Under the pieces are notes generated by a model. It was given only the letters and a program-made list of their open reading frames with translations, did not search any database and had not been told where the DNA came from. 64,000 bases of DNA, taken from the NCBI RefSeq assembly GCF_002778315.1, contig NZ_NESA01000001.1:620001-684000 (forward strand), written 5' to 3'. The stretch is from Limnohabitans sp. JirII-31. Its GTDB lineage: Bacteria; Pseudomonadota; Gammaproteobacteria; Burkholderiales; Burkholderiaceae_C. Within the stretch, counting starts at the first letter, position 1; each line of letters opens with the position of its first letter. Of this stretch, positions 1 to 10,054 are shown in pieces. A program made the translations under genes and the position numbers.

Positions 1-1
1 G

Positions 2-700
2 GCCAACATTCAGCACCGCAAGGGGCGACAAGACGAAAAGCGTGGCCGCATCTGGACCCGACTCATCCGTGAAATCATGGTGGCAGCCCGCTTGGGTGGT
101 GCTGACCTGGACATCAATCCGCGCTTGCGACTGGCCATTGAAAAGGCCAAAGCGGCCAATATGCCTGCGGACAACATCAAGCGCAATATTGACAAAGCCA
201 CCGGCAACCTGGAAGGCGTGAACTACGAAGAGATTCGCTACGAGGGTTATGGCATTGGCGGCGCCGCCATCATTGTGGACACCATGACCGACAACAAGGT
301 GCGCACCGTGGCTGAGGTGCGACATGCGTTCAGCAAACACGGCGGTAACTTGGGCACCGAAGGCTCGGTATCCTTCCAGTTCAAACACTGCGGTCAGTTG
401 ATTTTTGCCCCCGGAAGTAACGAAGATCAGATCATGGAAATCGCGCTAGAAGCAGGTGCCGACGATGTGATCACGGGTGATGACGGCGCGATCGAAGTGC
501 TGACGGCTCCTACTGAATTTGAGTCGGTACAAAAAGCGCTAGAGGCTGCGGGTCTCAAGCCCGAGGTGGCTGAGGTGACCTGGCGTCCTGAAAACACGAT
601 TGAACTCAACGGCGACGACGCCATCAAAATGCAAAAAATACTGGATGTGTTGGAAGACCTTGACGATGTGCAAGAGGTCTATCACAACGCCGAACTATGA
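2..700 (+). CDS. yebC: YebC/PmpR/TACO1-family protein, 5' end cut by window edge
   Basis: The frame is open from base 2 and begins at residue A-N-I-Q-H-R-K, which matches the family N-terminus (usually preceded by about seven residues, MAGHSKW); 232 residues are visible out of roughly 240. Family proteins act as DNA-binding regulators in some bacteria and, like mitochondrial TACO1, have been linked to translation of difficult sequences such as proline stretches. Visible hallmarks are the basic N-terminal block, the segment [25 protein letters not shown], written here as positions 39-63 of the family, and the acidic C-terminus with the V-x-E-V-Y-H-N ending. Its stop overlaps the purD start by 4 nt (ATGA), so it leads a co-directional housekeeping run. 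The internal ATG at 77 is not the real start because upstream codons are conserved. Confidence 0.93.
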   Translation, partial: ANIQHRKGRQDEKRGRIWTRLIREIMVAARLGGADLDINPRLRLAIEKAKAANMPADNIKRNIDKATGNLEGVNYEEIRYEGYGIGGAAIIVDTMTDNKVRTVAEVRHAFSKHGGNLGTEGSVSFQFKHCGQLIFAPGSNEDQIMEIALEAGADDVITGDDGAIEVLTAPTEFESVQKALEAAGLKPEVAEVTWRPENTIELNGDDAIKMQKILDVLEDLDDVQEVYHNAEL

Positions 701-1989
701 AAATATTGGTCATTGGCGGCGGTGGCCGCGAACACGCACTGGCTTGGAAACTTGCCCAGTCACACAAAGTTCAAGCCGTGTATGTCGCACCTGGCAATGG
801 AGGCACAGCACGCGATAAGCGGCTACAAAACGTGGCCCTGACGGATGTCAAGGCTTTGCGTGAATTCGCTCAGTCAGAACGCATCGAGCTCACCGTGGTG
901 GGGCCAGAAACGCCATTGGCCGCTGGCGTGGTGGATGAGTTTCGCGCCCATGGCCTGCGTATCTTTGGTCCCACGCAAGCAGCGGCCCAGCTGGAAAGCT
1001 CTAAAGCTTTCAGCAAAGCCTTTATGAAGCGTCACAACATCCCCACCGCGGAATACGAAACCTTCACAGACCCCGCCGCTGCGCACGACTATGTCAATGC
1101 CAAAGGCGCCCCCATCGTGGTCAAGGCCGATGGCTTGGCTGCAGGCAAGGGCGTGGTCGTGGCCATGAATCTGGCAGAGGCCCATGAAGCGATTGACTTC
1201 ATGCTGGTCGACAACACTTTGGGCGTCACCCACAATGCGGGTGGCGCGCGTGTCGTGATTGAAGAGTTTTTACAAGGCGAAGAAGCCAGCTTCATCGTGA
1301 TGTGTGATGGTAAAAACGTGTTGCCTTTGGCCACCAGTCAAGATCACAAACGCTTGCTGGATGCCGACGAAGGGCCCAACACCGGCGGCATGGGGGCGTA
1401 TTCTCCAGCACCTGTCGTCACGCCAGAGGTGCATGCGCGCGCCATGCGTGAAATCATTTTGCCAACCATCCGTGGCATGGAGAAAGACGGCATCGTATTC
1501 ACAGGCTTTTTGTACGCGGGCCTGATGATTGACGCCCAAGGTAAACCCAAAACACTGGAATTCAACTGCCGAATGGGTGACCCCGAAACCCAACCCATCA
1601 TGATGCGTTTGAAGACGGATCTGGTGGATGTCTTGATGGCTGCCACGGACCCGAATGCACAGATTCGATTCGACGACTTAGAGCTCGAGTGGGATCGTCG
1701 CAGCGCGGTTGGCGTGGTCATGGCAGCACATGGTTACCCCATGCATCCACGCAAAGGCGACGTCATTTCAGGCCTCCCACAAGACGCTGACGATGTGGTG
1801 GTGTTCCATGCCGGCACAGAAATGAGTGGTGGTCACGTGCGTACTTCGGGTGGACGGGTGCTTTGTGTGACGGCGTTGGGTGGCACCTTGAAACAAGCTC
1901 AGCAGCTTGCGTACGAGACCGCACAAGACATTCACTTTGATGGACAGCAATACCGCCGCGACATTGGCTATCGCGCCATTGCTCGCTGA
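697..1989 (+). CDS. purD: Phosphoribosylamine--glycine ligase (GAR synthetase)
   Basis: Catalyses ATP-dependent joining of glycine to phosphoribosylamine, the second step of purine synthesis, in the cytosol. The 430-residue length is normal. The N-terminus [18 protein letters not shown] is the family signature; the ATP-grasp region follows, with [11 protein letters not shown] near residue 145 and the metal-binding segment CRMGDPETQ near residue 291. The ATG at 697 overlaps the yebC stop (ATGA), implying translational coupling. Another purine gene, purL, lies about 40 kb away and is not in the same operon. No abnormal features are seen. Confidence 0.97.
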   Translation: MKILVIGGGGREHALAWKLAQSHKVQAVYVAPGNGGTARDKRLQNVALTDVKALREFAQSERIELTVVGPETPLAAGVVDEFRAHGLRIFGPTQAAAQLESSKAFSKAFMKRHNIPTAEYETFTDPAAAHDYVNAKGAPIVVKADGLAAGKGVVVAMNLAEAHEAIDFMLVDNTLGVTHNAGGARVVIEEFLQGEEASFIVMCDGKNVLPLATSQDHKRLLDADEGPNTGGMGAYSPAPVVTPEVHARAMREIILPTIRGMEKDGIVFTGFLYAGLMIDAQGKPKTLEFNCRMGDPETQPIMMRLKTDLVDVLMAATDPNAQIRFDDLELEWDRRSAVGVVMAAHGYPMHPRKGDVISGLPQDADDVVVFHAGTEMSGGHVRTSGGRVLCVTALGGTLKQAQQLAYETAQDIHFDGQQYRRDIGYRAIAR

Positions 1990-2007
1990 ACTACGCGTAG
2001 CCAACGC

Positions 2008-2652
2008 ATGACGCAAACCTTGACTTTGCCTTTGCCCATTCAATTCAAAGGTAGCCGCCTCGCCCGTGCTCTGTTGTGGCTAGGGGGATGGCGCTTTACC
2101 TTTGAAGGTCTGCCAAGCTTGCAAGGCGTCATCATTGGTTATCCTCATACCAGCAATTGGGATTTCGTGGTGATGGTCTTGGTGAAATGGGGCATCGGTC
2201 TGCCAATTCAATTTTTGGCCAAAGACAGTCTCTTTCGAGTGCCCTTATTTGGTCGATGGCTGGCTTGGCTAGGTGGCGTGGCCATTGACCGCTCTTCATC
2301 GAAAGGTTTGGTCGCTCATTTGGTCGCGATGTTCAAGCAGCATCAACAAGACAACCGATACCTCTGGTTGGCATTGTCGCCCGAGGGCACACGCCGCCTC
2401 ACCGAGGGTTGGCGCAGTGGGTTTTATCAAGTGGCTTTGTTAGCCAGCGTACCCTTGTGTTTGGTGCGCATTGACTACGGCCAAAAAACGGTGCACTTCT
2501 CGAACTTTATGCATTTGACTGGCGATGAGGCGGCAGACTATGCACAGATTGCTCGCGTTTACGAGGGTGTGATCGGCTTTCATGCAGCACAAGCTGCACC
2601 CATTCAACCGCTCAAGCAGTTGTCTTCCCCCACAACAAGGATTTCTCCATGA
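2008..2652 (+). CDS. Lysophospholipid acyltransferase family protein (PlsC-like)
   Basis: A 214-residue membrane-associated acyltransferase of the PlsC/1-acylglycerol-3-phosphate acyltransferase superfamily. The catalytic H-x4-D motif is seen as P-H-T-S-N-W-D near residues 46-52, and the glycerophosphate-binding E-G-T-R motif as S-P-E-G-T-R-R near residue 126. A hydrophobic segment lies between them. It is shorter than canonical PlsC (about 240) and resembles the small acyltransferases that handle glycerophospholipid or ornithine-lipid acylation; the acyl acceptor cannot be read from sequence. It sits 18 nt after purD and overlaps hemF by 4 nt (ATGA), so it is probably co-transcribed with both. 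Confidence 0.85.
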   Translation: MTQTLTLPLPIQFKGSRLARALLWLGGWRFTFEGLPSLQGVIIGYPHTSNWDFVVMVLVKWGIGLPIQFLAKDSLFRVPLFGRWLAWLGGVAIDRSSSKGLVAHLVAMFKQHQQDNRYLWLALSPEGTRRLTEGWRSGFYQVALLASVPLCLVRIDYGQKTVHFSNFMHLTGDEAADYAQIARVYEGVIGFHAAQAAPIQPLKQLSSPTTRISP

Positions 2653-3566
2653 CTCCCATAGCCGCGACTGTGCGCGAATACCTGATGGGTTTGCAAGCCC
2701 GTATCGTCGGCACCATTGCCCAAAAAGACGGCGGTATGTTTGTGTCTGATGCCTGGGAGAAAGGACCGACTGAACAACTCCAAGGCCATGGCATCACCCA
2801 AATCCTAGAAAACGGCGCTGCGTTTGAACGTGCAGGTTGTGGCTTTTCTCACGTGCGTGGTCCGAAGCTACCTCCTTCAGCCACCCAACACCGCCCTGAA
2901 CTTGCTGGCGCACCGTTTGAGGCCATGGGGGTGTCCTTGGTATTTCATCCACGTAACCCCTATGTGCCAACAGTCCACATGAATGTGCGCATGATTGTGG
3001 CAACACCCGCCAACGGTGACCCGGTGGCATGGTTTGGCGGGGGCATGGACCTGACGCCGTATTACGGCTTTACAGAGGATGCGGTGCATTTCCACGCGAC
3101 TTGCCGAGAGGCCTTGCAGCCTTTTGGAGCCGAGCTTTACCCACGTTTCAAGAGCTGGTGTGACGACTACTTCTGCCTGAAGCACCGCAACGAACAGCGT
3201 GGGGTTGGCGGGGTGTTCTTTGACGACTTTTCGGAGTTGGGTTTTGACGACAGTTTTGCCATGCTGCGCAGCGTAGGCGATGCTTTCTTGCCTGCCTACA
3301 TGCCGGTCGTCGAACGGCGTGAGCATATGGTTTATGGCGAGCGTGAACGAGCCCATCAACTTTATCGTCGTGGCCGTTATGTGGAGTTCAACTTAGTGTG
3401 GGACCGTGGCACACACTTTGGCTTGCAGTCGGGTGGACGCACCGAATCCATCTTGTTGTCCATGCCTCCCCTGGTCAGCTGGTCCTACCAACACCAAGCC
3501 GAGCCAGGCACCCCGGAGCACGCATTGACACATGAATTTTTGGTACGTCGTGATTGGCTGACGTGA
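2649..3566 (+). CDS. hemF: Oxygen-dependent coproporphyrinogen III oxidase
   Basis: Converts coproporphyrinogen III to protoporphyrinogen IX with O2 in haem synthesis; cytosolic homodimer. The 305-residue length matches HemF. Diagnostic segments include the region [11 protein letters not shown] near residue 128, G-G-V-F-F-D-D-F near residue 187, and [17 protein letters not shown] followed by [12 protein letters not shown] near the C-terminus. The start overlaps the upstream acyltransferase stop (ATGA) and its own stop overlaps the nadD GTG start (GTGA). Presence of the O2-dependent enzyme points to aerobic life; the anaerobic HemN is not in this window. Confidence 0.97.
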   Translation: MTPIAATVREYLMGLQARIVGTIAQKDGGMFVSDAWEKGPTEQLQGHGITQILENGAAFERAGCGFSHVRGPKLPPSATQHRPELAGAPFEAMGVSLVFHPRNPYVPTVHMNVRMIVATPANGDPVAWFGGGMDLTPYYGFTEDAVHFHATCREALQPFGAELYPRFKSWCDDYFCLKHRNEQRGVGGVFFDDFSELGFDDSFAMLRSVGDAFLPAYMPVVERREHMVYGERERAHQLYRRGRYVEFNLVWDRGTHFGLQSGGRTESILLSMPPLVSWSYQHQAEPGTPEHALTHEFLVRRDWLT

Positions 3567-4177
3567 CACGCATTGGCATCTTTGGTGGGGCATTCGATCC
3601 GCCACACATCGCCCATATCGCCCTGGCGCGTGCCGCTGTGGCTCAGTTTCACTTAGACGAACTGCGCGTGATCCCTACGGGATCGGCGTGGCACAAGAGC
3701 CGATCACTCTCCAGCGGCACGCACCGCTTGGCCATGGCTCATTTGGCGTTTGATGAGATCGACAAGGTCCACGTGGACAGCCGAGAAATTGACCGCGATG
3801 GCCCCACCTACACGGTCGACACATTGACGGCGCTCAAAACCGAGCATCCGCGAGCCATGTTTTATTTGTTCATTGGCGAGGACCAGGCGCTTGCGTTTAA
3901 AACTTGGCACCAATGGCCTGCGATTCTTGATATGGCCACGGTGGTTGTCGCTCAACGTGCAGGCTTGTTGGATGCCGAAAAATCTAGCCGCGCAGCTCAA
4001 TGGCACAATGGAGTACCTGCCAACGTGCAAAGCTTGGATATGCAGCCTATGGCTGTGAGTGCGACCGAGATCCGGTCACACCTTGCCAACGCAGCGCCCA
4101 TGCCTCCGTGGTTACCTGCCTCTGTGCAGCGCTACATTGACCAACATCGCCTCTATACAACACACGCCAATGACTGA
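3563..4177 (+). CDS. nadD: Nicotinate-nucleotide adenylyltransferase
   Basis: Transfers AMP from ATP to nicotinate mononucleotide, making deamido-NAD in NAD synthesis. The nucleotidyltransferase fold is shown by the N-terminal [11 protein letters not shown] and the C-terminal S-A-T-E-I-R motif. I chose the GTG at 3563, which gives the usual MTRIGIFGG start of a 204-residue protein and overlaps the hemF stop as GTGA; an in-frame TTG at 3554 would add three residues and is less likely. The gene overlaps rsfS by 8 nt. The nadD-rsfS-rlmH order is a classic conserved cluster. Confidence 0.95.
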   Translation: MTRIGIFGGAFDPPHIAHIALARAAVAQFHLDELRVIPTGSAWHKSRSLSSGTHRLAMAHLAFDEIDKVHVDSREIDRDGPTYTVDTLTALKTEHPRAMFYLFIGEDQALAFKTWHQWPAILDMATVVVAQRAGLLDAEKSSRAAQWHNGVPANVQSLDMQPMAVSATEIRSHLANAAPMPPWLPASVQRYIDQHRLYTTHAND

Positions 4178-4796
4178 ATCCACCGCTAAAAAAGATGTTC
4201 AAAAACTCCAACGATGCATCGTCGATGCCTTGGAAGACGTCAAGGCGCAAGGCCTGGCTGTTTTTGACACCGAGCACTTGTCGTCTTTGTTTGAGCGCGT
4301 CATCATCGCCTCAGGGACATCCAACCGCCAAACCAAAGCCTTGGCAGCCAGCGTGCGTGACAAAGTGCGTGAGGCGGGTTTTCCCAAGCCACGCATTGAG
4401 GGCGAAGACAATGGTGAGTGGATCATTGTGGACTGTGGCGCTGCGGTCGTGCATGTGATGCAGCCCAACATCCGCCAGTACTACAACTTGGAAGAAATTT
4501 GGGGCGAAAAGCCTGTGCGTTTGAAGTTTGGTGCGCCTAAACCTGCTGCACCTGTGGTCGAGCCGAAAGTAATTGCGAAAAAGCCAGCGGCTAAAAAAAC
4601 ACCTGCCAAAAAAACCACAGCCAAAAAAGTTGGGGCGTCGCAATCTGTTGCCACCAAAACTGCTAGTAAATCCAGCATCAAACCTATCTCTAAGCCTGTG
4701 ACCAAAGTGGTGGGCAAGCCTGTTGCGCGAAAAACCACAGCCAAACCTGTAGCGAAGAAATCTGCGGCTAAAAAGACTGTTGCACGCAAGGCATGA
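4170..4796 (+). CDS. rsfS: Ribosomal silencing factor RsfS with long Lys/Ala-rich tail
   Basis: RsfS (Iojap family) binds ribosomal protein uL14 and prevents 30S-50S joining when nutrients are low. The core is residues 1-120 and includes the family segment I-A-S-G-T-S-N-R-Q near residue 46 and the ending N-L-E-E-I-W-G, whereas E. coli RsfS is about 105 residues in total. Residues 121-208 form a basic, low-complexity extension rich in A-A-K-K, P-A-K-K and K-P-V repeats, resembling histone-H1-like bacterial tails. The DNA of the tail contains A-runs of 7, 7 and 6 (4593-4599, 4608-4614, 4623-4628). The start is ATG 4170, inside the nadD end; the stop overlaps rlmH (ATGA). The core assignment is secure; the role of the tail is unknown. 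Confidence 0.93.
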   Translation: MTESTAKKDVQKLQRCIVDALEDVKAQGLAVFDTEHLSSLFERVIIASGTSNRQTKALAASVRDKVREAGFPKPRIEGEDNGEWIIVDCGAAVVHVMQPNIRQYYNLEEIWGEKPVRLKFGAPKPAAPVVEPKVIAKKPAAKKTPAKKTTAKKVGASQSVATKTASKSSIKPISKPVTKVVGKPVARKTTAKPVAKKSAAKKTVARKA

Positions 4797-5260
4797 AGCT
4801 GTGGGTGGTTGCAGTCGGCCAGCGTGTGCCCGACTGGGCGCAAACGGCGTGGGATGACTATGCCAAACGCTTTCCGTCTGAATTAAAACTTGAGCTCAAA
4901 GCGGTCAAAACAGAACCGCGTGGCTCCAAAACCTTAGAGACGCTGTATGCGGCTGAACGCGAACGCATTGAAGCGGCCATTCCACGTGGTTGTCGCATCG
5001 TGGCGTTGGATGAGCGTGGCACGAATCTCACCACGCTCGACTTGGCGCAAAAACTCAAACACTGGCAACTTGAAGCAGACGACGTCGCTTTGGTCATTGG
5101 TGGCCCAGATGGCTTAGATCCTGAATTCAAAAAGATGGCCCACGAGCGCATTCGCCTCTCAGACTTGACTTTGCCGCATGCGATGGTCCGTGTCTTGTTG
5201 GTCGAGCAGCTCTACCGCGCTTGGTCCATCAACGCCAATCACCCCTACCATCGCGAGTGA
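4793..5260 (+). CDS. rlmH: 23S rRNA (pseudouridine-1915-N3) methyltransferase
   Basis: A SPOUT-fold homodimeric methyltransferase that modifies pseudouridine 1915 in helix 69 of 23S rRNA on assembled 70S ribosomes. The 155-residue length is exact for RlmH. The knot-forming C-terminus is clear: F-x-I-G-G-type segment ([12 protein letters not shown]) near residue 103, and [17 protein letters not shown] near residue 127, ending H-P-Y-H-R-E. It overlaps rsfS by 4 nt and is followed 4 nt later by maf. Confidence 0.96.
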   Translation: MKLWVVAVGQRVPDWAQTAWDDYAKRFPSELKLELKAVKTEPRGSKTLETLYAAERERIEAAIPRGCRIVALDERGTNLTTLDLAQKLKHWQLEADDVALVIGGPDGLDPEFKKMAHERIRLSDLTLPHAMVRVLLVEQLYRAWSINANHPYHRE

Positions 5261-5264
5261 TCTG

Positions 5265-5873
5265 ATGTCCGTGCCCCCCTTTGTTTATTTAGCTTCCCAA
5301 AGTCCAAGACGTCGCCAATTGCTCGACCAATTGGGGGTGGCCTATGAGTTGCTGTTGCCCGACGATACAGAAGATGCCGAGGCCTTAGAAGCAGTTCTGC
5401 CCTCTGAGACCCCAAAGGCTTATGTGCAACGCGTGACATTGCTTAAGCTTGGAGCAGCATTGACTCGCATGAAGCGACGCGGCTTACCAGCCGCACCTGT
5501 GTTGTGCTCAGACACCACCGTCGCGTTGGGGCGCACTATTCTTGGCAAACCCGACGATGCCAACCATGCCCAACAGATGTTGGGCTCCTTGAGTGGTCAG
5601 ACGCATCGGGTCCTGACCTCTGTCGCTATTGGTTCTGCGCGGAAACACGTTCAGGCATTGAGCGTTTCAAACGTGCGTTTTGCAACGTTGACGCGCACAC
5701 AAATTAAAAGTTATGTTGCCAGTGGCGAGCCCATCGGAAAAGCAGGGGCCTACGCCGTGCAAGGCAGAGCTGCCGCGTACATTGAGCACATCAGCGGCAG
5801 CTACTCTGGCATCATGGGACTGCCCATGTTCGAGACCGCGCAGTTGTTGCGTGAGTTCGGTTTCAAGGTGTAA
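5265..5873 (+). CDS. maf: Maf-family nucleoside triphosphate pyrophosphatase
   Basis: Maf proteins hydrolyse dTTP/UTP or modified nucleotides to monophosphates, acting as house-cleaning enzymes and possibly septation inhibitors. Start ATG 5265 gives 202 residues beginning [26 protein letters not shown] is the family P-loop-like motif. C-S-D-T-T-V near residue 82 and the C-terminal segment G-x-Y-S-G-I-M-G-L-P are also diagnostic. A longer reading back to 5178 would run through rlmH and is rejected. The gene lies between rlmH and rng in the conserved cluster. Which nucleotide it prefers (YhdE or YceF type) is not decided. Confidence 0.93.
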   Translation: MSVPPFVYLASQSPRRRQLLDQLGVAYELLLPDDTEDAEALEAVLPSETPKAYVQRVTLLKLGAALTRMKRRGLPAAPVLCSDTTVALGRTILGKPDDANHAQQMLGSLSGQTHRVLTSVAIGSARKHVQALSVSNVRFATLTRTQIKSYVASGEPIGKAGAYAVQGRAAAYIEHISGSYSGIMGLPMFETAQLLREFGFKV

Positions 5874-5888
5874 CCCTCTAGGCTCGCC

Positions 5889-7379
5889 ATGCAACAAGAC
5901 ATTCTGATCAACTGGTCGCCACAAGAAACCCGCGTCGCCGTGGTGGAGAGTGGCGCCGTGCAAGAGCTCCATGTCGAACGAACCCTGGAACGCGGCCTAG
6001 TTGGCAATGTGTATTTAGGGCGCGTTTCACGCGTGTTGCCAGGTATGCAGTCGGCGTTCATCGACATCGGCTTAGAGCGTGCAGCGTTCTTGCACGTGGC
6101 GGACTTGATGAGCAGTGTGGCTGCCCGTCATGCAGAAACAGATGGTGGTGCAGTGGCGACCGCTATCCCCATTGAAAAGCAAGTGTTTGAAGGTCAGTCC
6201 TTGATGGTGCAAGTCATCAAAGACCCGATTGGCACCAAAGGCGCTCGCTTGTCGTCGCAAATCAGCATTGCTGGACGTTTGCTGGTGTTTTTGCCGCAAG
6301 ATCAACACATTGGGGTGTCACAAAAAATACCCGCCGAACAGCGTGATAACTTGCGTCGCCGTTTGCAAAAACTGGCCGAAGAAGCATCTCCGAATGGTCA
6401 AACTGGTGGCTATATCCTGCGTACCAATGGTGAAGACGCCACTGATACCGAGCTGGGTGAAGACATGGCCTACTTGCGAAAAACATGGAGTCGTATCAAA
6501 GAAGCCTCCATGCGCTTACCACCCATGTCTTTGCTGCATCAAGACTTGAGTTTGTTGCAACGTGTTTTGCGCGATTTGGTCAGTGATGTCACACAAACCA
6601 TTCGCATTGACTCGAACGAACAGTTCAATGCGCTGCAAGCGTTTGGTGCCGAGTTCATGCCTGCTGCAGCGAGTAAGTTGCAACTCTACAAAGGTGAGCG
6701 CCCCATCTTTGATTTGTTTGGCATTGACGAAGAAGTCGCCCGTGCGCTGGGTCGACGCGTTGACTTGAAGTCAGGTGGTTATCTCATCATCGACCAAACC
6801 GAGGCCTTGACCACCGTGGATGTGAACACGGGTGGTTTTGTCGGGGCACGTAATTTTGACGAGACAATTTTCAAAACCAATTTGGAAGCAGCAGGTGCCA
6901 TCGCACGGCAATTGCGATTGCGCAATCTGGGTGGCATCATCGTGGCTGACTTCATCGACATGCTGCGAGAAGATCACCGCGATGCAGTTTTGAACGAGTT
7001 TCGCAAACAACTCGCCCGTGACCGCGTGAAAACCATGGTCAGTGGTTATTCGGCGCTCGGGTTGGTTGAAATGACGCGCAAGCGCACCCGCGAATCCTTG
7101 GCGCACATGCTGTGCGAACCTTGTCCTGTGTGTGAAGGTAAAGGCAGCGTCAAAACTGCACGCACGGTGACCTACGACATTTTGCGAGAAATTTTGCGTG
7201 AGGCACGCCAGTTCAACCCTCGAGAATTTCGCATCATTGCCGCACCCAGCGTCATCGATGTGCTGCTGGACGAGGAAAGTCAGCACCTGGCCGGTTTGAG
7301 CGATTTCATCGGTAAACCTATTTCCTTGCGCAGCGAAATGGCCATGGCGCAAGAGCAATACGACATCGTGCTGTTATGA
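5889..7379 (+). CDS. rng: Ribonuclease G
   Basis: Endoribonuclease of the RNase E/G family that matures the 5' end of 16S rRNA and takes part in mRNA decay. The protein is 496 residues, the RNase G size, with no long C-terminal degradosome scaffold. An S1-like RNA-binding domain is near residues 35-100 (G-N-V-Y-L-G-R-V...G-M-Q-S-A-F-I-D-I-G), the catalytic acidic segment V-D-V-N-T-G-G near residue 310, and the zinc-link C-x2-C in C-E-P-C-P-V-C-E-G-K-G near residue 415. It starts 15 nt after maf and is the last gene of the + strand cluster; only 9 nt separate its stop from the convergent glycosyltransferase, with no obvious terminator. Confidence 0.95.
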   Translation: MQQDILINWSPQETRVAVVESGAVQELHVERTLERGLVGNVYLGRVSRVLPGMQSAFIDIGLERAAFLHVADLMSSVAARHAETDGGAVATAIPIEKQVFEGQSLMVQVIKDPIGTKGARLSSQISIAGRLLVFLPQDQHIGVSQKIPAEQRDNLRRRLQKLAEEASPNGQTGGYILRTNGEDATDTELGEDMAYLRKTWSRIKEASMRLPPMSLLHQDLSLLQRVLRDLVSDVTQTIRIDSNEQFNALQAFGAEFMPAAASKLQLYKGERPIFDLFGIDEEVARALGRRVDLKSGGYLIIDQTEALTTVDVNTGGFVGARNFDETIFKTNLEAAGAIARQLRLRNLGGIIVADFIDMLREDHRDAVLNEFRKQLARDRVKTMVSGYSALGLVEMTRKRTRESLAHMLCEPCPVCEGKGSVKTARTVTYDILREILREARQFNPREFRIIAAPSVIDVLLDEESQHLAGLSDFIGKPISLRSEMAMAQEQYDIVLL

Positions 7380-7388
7380 GTTCAAGCG

Positions 7389-8261
7389 TTAGGCTACTAA
7401 TTTGTAATGTTTTCGGCTGAAATCCCACCCGAACATTTTTTCCAGTTTCATTAGCAATCGATGCCTCCGCTCCCTTGAGGTCAATTGGTAATTAGAAGCG
7501 ATGTGGAACTCCTTTTCAGCGCTGGTTTCTAACCAGTTTTGAATCAACTTTGGGTGTTGCCCGTTGAAAGGTTGCAAGACACGCGCATCGAAATTGCTAT
7601 ATCTCACAGGCGTCGAGGTTTTTGACCAAAATTTACTGACTTGATCTAATTTCTTTTGCATTGATTCATTGCTGCGAACCCATCCGTAATGGTAGATATA
7701 AGCGTTGGCTAAAGCAGCCTGAGGGTTACGGCCTTTTTTGTGTTCCTTAGTCACTAGCCAATACTGACCGTCAGGGGCATAGCTTCGAATGGTGTTACGG
7801 ATCATCCGGCATTCACGCCGATACCATGCCGGACTATTGGCTACCCATTGTGGTGAGCCATAAAAATGCAGATAGTCAAATACCAATGCTTCTACCTGCG
7901 GGTTCTGGTGATGCTTTTCAACACTGGCGCGAATTTTAGGAAGATCGTTTTCATGAATGATCTCATCGCCTTCCAAATAAAACGCCCAATCACCTGTGCA
8001 TGCGTATTGCGCAATCATTTTTTGCTGTGCATAAACAAATCCGCGATCAGCCATTCGTTCATTCCAAATGGTTTCAATCACCCGAATCTTGGGATCTTTT
8101 ATTGCATGAATGCGAGCCAAGGTGTCATCAGCGCTACGTCCCACTGCGATGACAAACTCATCGACCAAAGGCAACAAGGATCGGATCGATTCTTCAAAGG
8201 GAAAACCCAACTCAACTCCGTTGCGAATAAAGGTGAAGCCGCTGATGGAAACAAGACTCAT
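7389..8261 (-). CDS. Glycosyltransferase, GT2-like, downstream of msbA
   Basis: A 290-residue cytosolic GT-A-like glycosyltransferase. Seen: an N-terminal V-S-I-S-G-F-T-F-I-R-N-G start, a D-E-F-V-I-A-V-G-R-S-A-D-D-T segment near residue 35 typical of the nucleotide-sugar fold, and G-D-W-A-F-Y-L-E-G-D-E-I near residue 92, where E-G-D occupies the usual metal-binding D-x-D place. The rest is rich in aromatic and basic residues. Base composition is visibly more AT-rich than the neighbours, suggesting more recent acquisition. The start overlaps the msbA stop by 4 nt (ATGA), so the two are translated together and a role in lipopolysaccharide or other envelope glycan is inferred. Donor and acceptor sugars are unknown. 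Confidence 0.8.
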   Translation of the reverse strand: MSLVSISGFTFIRNGVELGFPFEESIRSLLPLVDEFVIAVGRSADDTLARIHAIKDPKIRVIETIWNERMADRGFVYAQQKMIAQYACTGDWAFYLEGDEIIHENDLPKIRASVEKHHQNPQVEALVFDYLHFYGSPQWVANSPAWYRRECRMIRNTIRSYAPDGQYWLVTKEHKKGRNPQAALANAYIYHYGWVRSNESMQKKLDQVSKFWSKTSTPVRYSNFDARVLQPFNGQHPKLIQNWLETSAEKEFHIASNYQLTSRERRHRLLMKLEKMFGWDFSRKHYKLVA

Positions 8262-10054
8262 AGCTTGGTACTTTCTAAAAAGGTTGCCTCTGTAGATTTG
8301 CTGGATGTCTGGTAAAGCGCTGTGTACATACCGTTCATGTCTAATAACGTTTGATGTGACCCCATCTCAACCACGCGACCGTGTTGCATCACCACAATCA
8401 TGTCTGCATGCTCAATGGTTGAGAGCCTGTGTGCAATGACCAATGAGGTACGCCCCTCCATCAGCACTTTGAGCGCACTCTTCACGGCTTGTTCGGATGC
8501 CGTGTCCAAAGCCGATGTGGCTTCATCCAAAATCAGAATTGGTGCATTTTTATAAATGGCACGGGCAATGGCCAAGCGTTGACGTTGCCCGCCCGAAAAC
8601 TGCGTCGCGTTGTGACCCACCCAGGTATTTTCTTGCTGAGGTAGGCTGCGCACAAAAGCGTCTAAGTTTGAGGCCTCCAAAGCCTGCCAGATACGCCCAT
8701 GATCAATCTTGGCACCCAATGCAATGTTGTGGGCCACGGTGTCATTGAACATCACCACGTCTTGACTGACATAGGCCATGTGCTGACGCAGAGCTGCCAA
8801 AGACCATTCCTTGAGCTCCACGCCATCCAGCGTGACACGTCCCGAGCTGGGTTCTAAAAATCGCGGCAACAAATTGGCCAGCGTGGTTTTACCCGAGCCC
8901 GATGCACCCACCAAGGCCACGGTTTGCCCGGGCTGAATATGCAGGGTAACGCCGTCCAAGGCGGGCTGCGTCGCCAAAGGGTATTGCAAACGCACGTCGT
9001 CGAAACATATCTCGCCTCGAATTTGTGTGCTGGTGTGACGGCCTTGTGATTCGTCAGGGGTGTTGTCCAACAGTTGAAGTCCTCGTTCTAGTGCGGTGAC
9101 GCCGCGCGTCAACATGCCCGTGACTTCGGACAAATGCTTGATGGGCGAAATCAACATCAACATGCCCGTGATAAACGAAGCAAAGCTGCCCACGGTCACG
9201 GCGTCGGCGTGACCACTGGCGGTGCTTTGCCACAGCGCCACTGTGATCACAGTCGACAGTGCCAATGCGGCCAGCATTTGAATCAAAGGTGTCATGACTG
9301 AATTGGCGACCACCGCCTTCAACGCTAACTGGCGCAGCTTTTCATTGAATGAGGCAAATCGTTGCGCTTGGTCATCTTGGGCGTTGTGCAGGCGCACCAT
9401 GCGGTAAGCCAGCACGTTTTCTTCCACCACATAGGCCAGCTCTTCGGTGGCATCCTGGCTGGCGCGGGTCACGCGGTCGAGGCGAGCAGACAGGTGTTTG
9501 ACCACCCAGGCCACGGGTGGCACGATGGCAAACACAATCAGTGTGAGTTTCCAATTCAAAAACACCAAATAGCCCATCAGGGCAATCAATGTGACCAAAT
9601 CTTTGGCAAACGACAGCAGGGTCGATACCAGCAACGACGCACCGTTGTTGACTTCATACACCATGGTGTTTGTCAGGCCGCTCGCATGTTGGGTCTGAAA
9701 TAGCTGCGGATCGGCGCTCAGCAACTTTTCAAACAAACGCTGGCGAATCCGCTCCATCGAGGCATTGGTCACACGTGCCAAACAATAAGCGGCCACAAAA
9801 CCGGCCACACCGCGCACAGCGAACAACAGCAGCAACACCACTGGAATTTGCCAAAGCGCGAAAGCTCCTTGCTGAAAACCGTTGTCCAACAACGGTTTCA
9901 TCAACGCTGGAATCGCAGGCTCGGTAGCCGATCCGATCAAAATACCCACAATCGCCAAGGCCATGGTGCCGGGATGTCCTGAAAACCAAGGCGCCACGCG
10001 GCGCAATCTTTGCCACAAAGAAGCCGATGCAACGGATGAGGGGGCAAGAGTCAT
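8258..10054 (-). CDS. msbA: MsbA-type lipid A/lipid ABC exporter
   Basis: A half-transporter with an N-terminal six-helix membrane domain (about residues 20-320) and a C-terminal ATPase. The ATPase shows Walker A G-A-S-G-S-G-K-T-T, the signature F-S-G-G-Q-R-Q-R, Walker B I-L-I-L-D-E-A-T-S-A-L-D and the H-loop I-A-H-R-L-S-T. I chose the ATG at 10054 (598 residues, MTLAPSSVASASLW) because the 34 residues read upstream look non-coding and would place the start in the tolB promoter region. MsbA flips lipid A-core across the inner membrane. Its gene overlaps a glycosyltransferase, which supports an envelope lipid role. Other type I exporters of this family are possible. Confidence 0.88.
   Translation of the reverse strand: MTLAPSSVASASLWQRLRRVAPWFSGHPGTMALAIVGILIGSATEPAIPALMKPLLDNGFQQGAFALWQIPVVLLLLFAVRGVAGFVAAYCLARVTNASMERIRQRLFEKLLSADPQLFQTQHASGLTNTMVYEVNNGASLLVSTLLSFAKDLVTLIALMGYLVFLNWKLTLIVFAIVPPVAWVVKHLSARLDRVTRASQDATEELAYVVEENVLAYRMVRLHNAQDDQAQRFASFNEKLRQLALKAVVANSVMTPLIQMLAALALSTVITVALWQSTASGHADAVTVGSFASFITGMLMLISPIKHLSEVTGMLTRGVTALERGLQLLDNTPDESQGRHTSTQIRGEICFDDVRLQYPLATQPALDGVTLHIQPGQTVALVGASGSGKTTLANLLPRFLEPSSGRVTLDGVELKEWSLAALRQHMAYVSQDVVMFNDTVAHNIALGAKIDHGRIWQALEASNLDAFVRSLPQQENTWVGHNATQFSGGQRQRLAIARAIYKNAPILILDEATSALDTASEQAVKSALKVLMEGRTSLVIAHRLSTIEHADMIVVMQHGRVVEMGSHQTLLDMNGMYTALYQTSSKSTEATFLESTKL

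Noticed and set aside
1991-2000. 10-bp palindrome CTACGCGTAG between purD and the acyltransferase gene
   Set aside because: Short enough to occur by chance, within a co-transcribed run, with no second copy noticed.
5178-5264. Longer N-terminus for Maf
   Set aside because: The extra residues overlap the conserved RlhH C-terminus coding region in another frame and precede the family start; ATG 5265 is the natural start.
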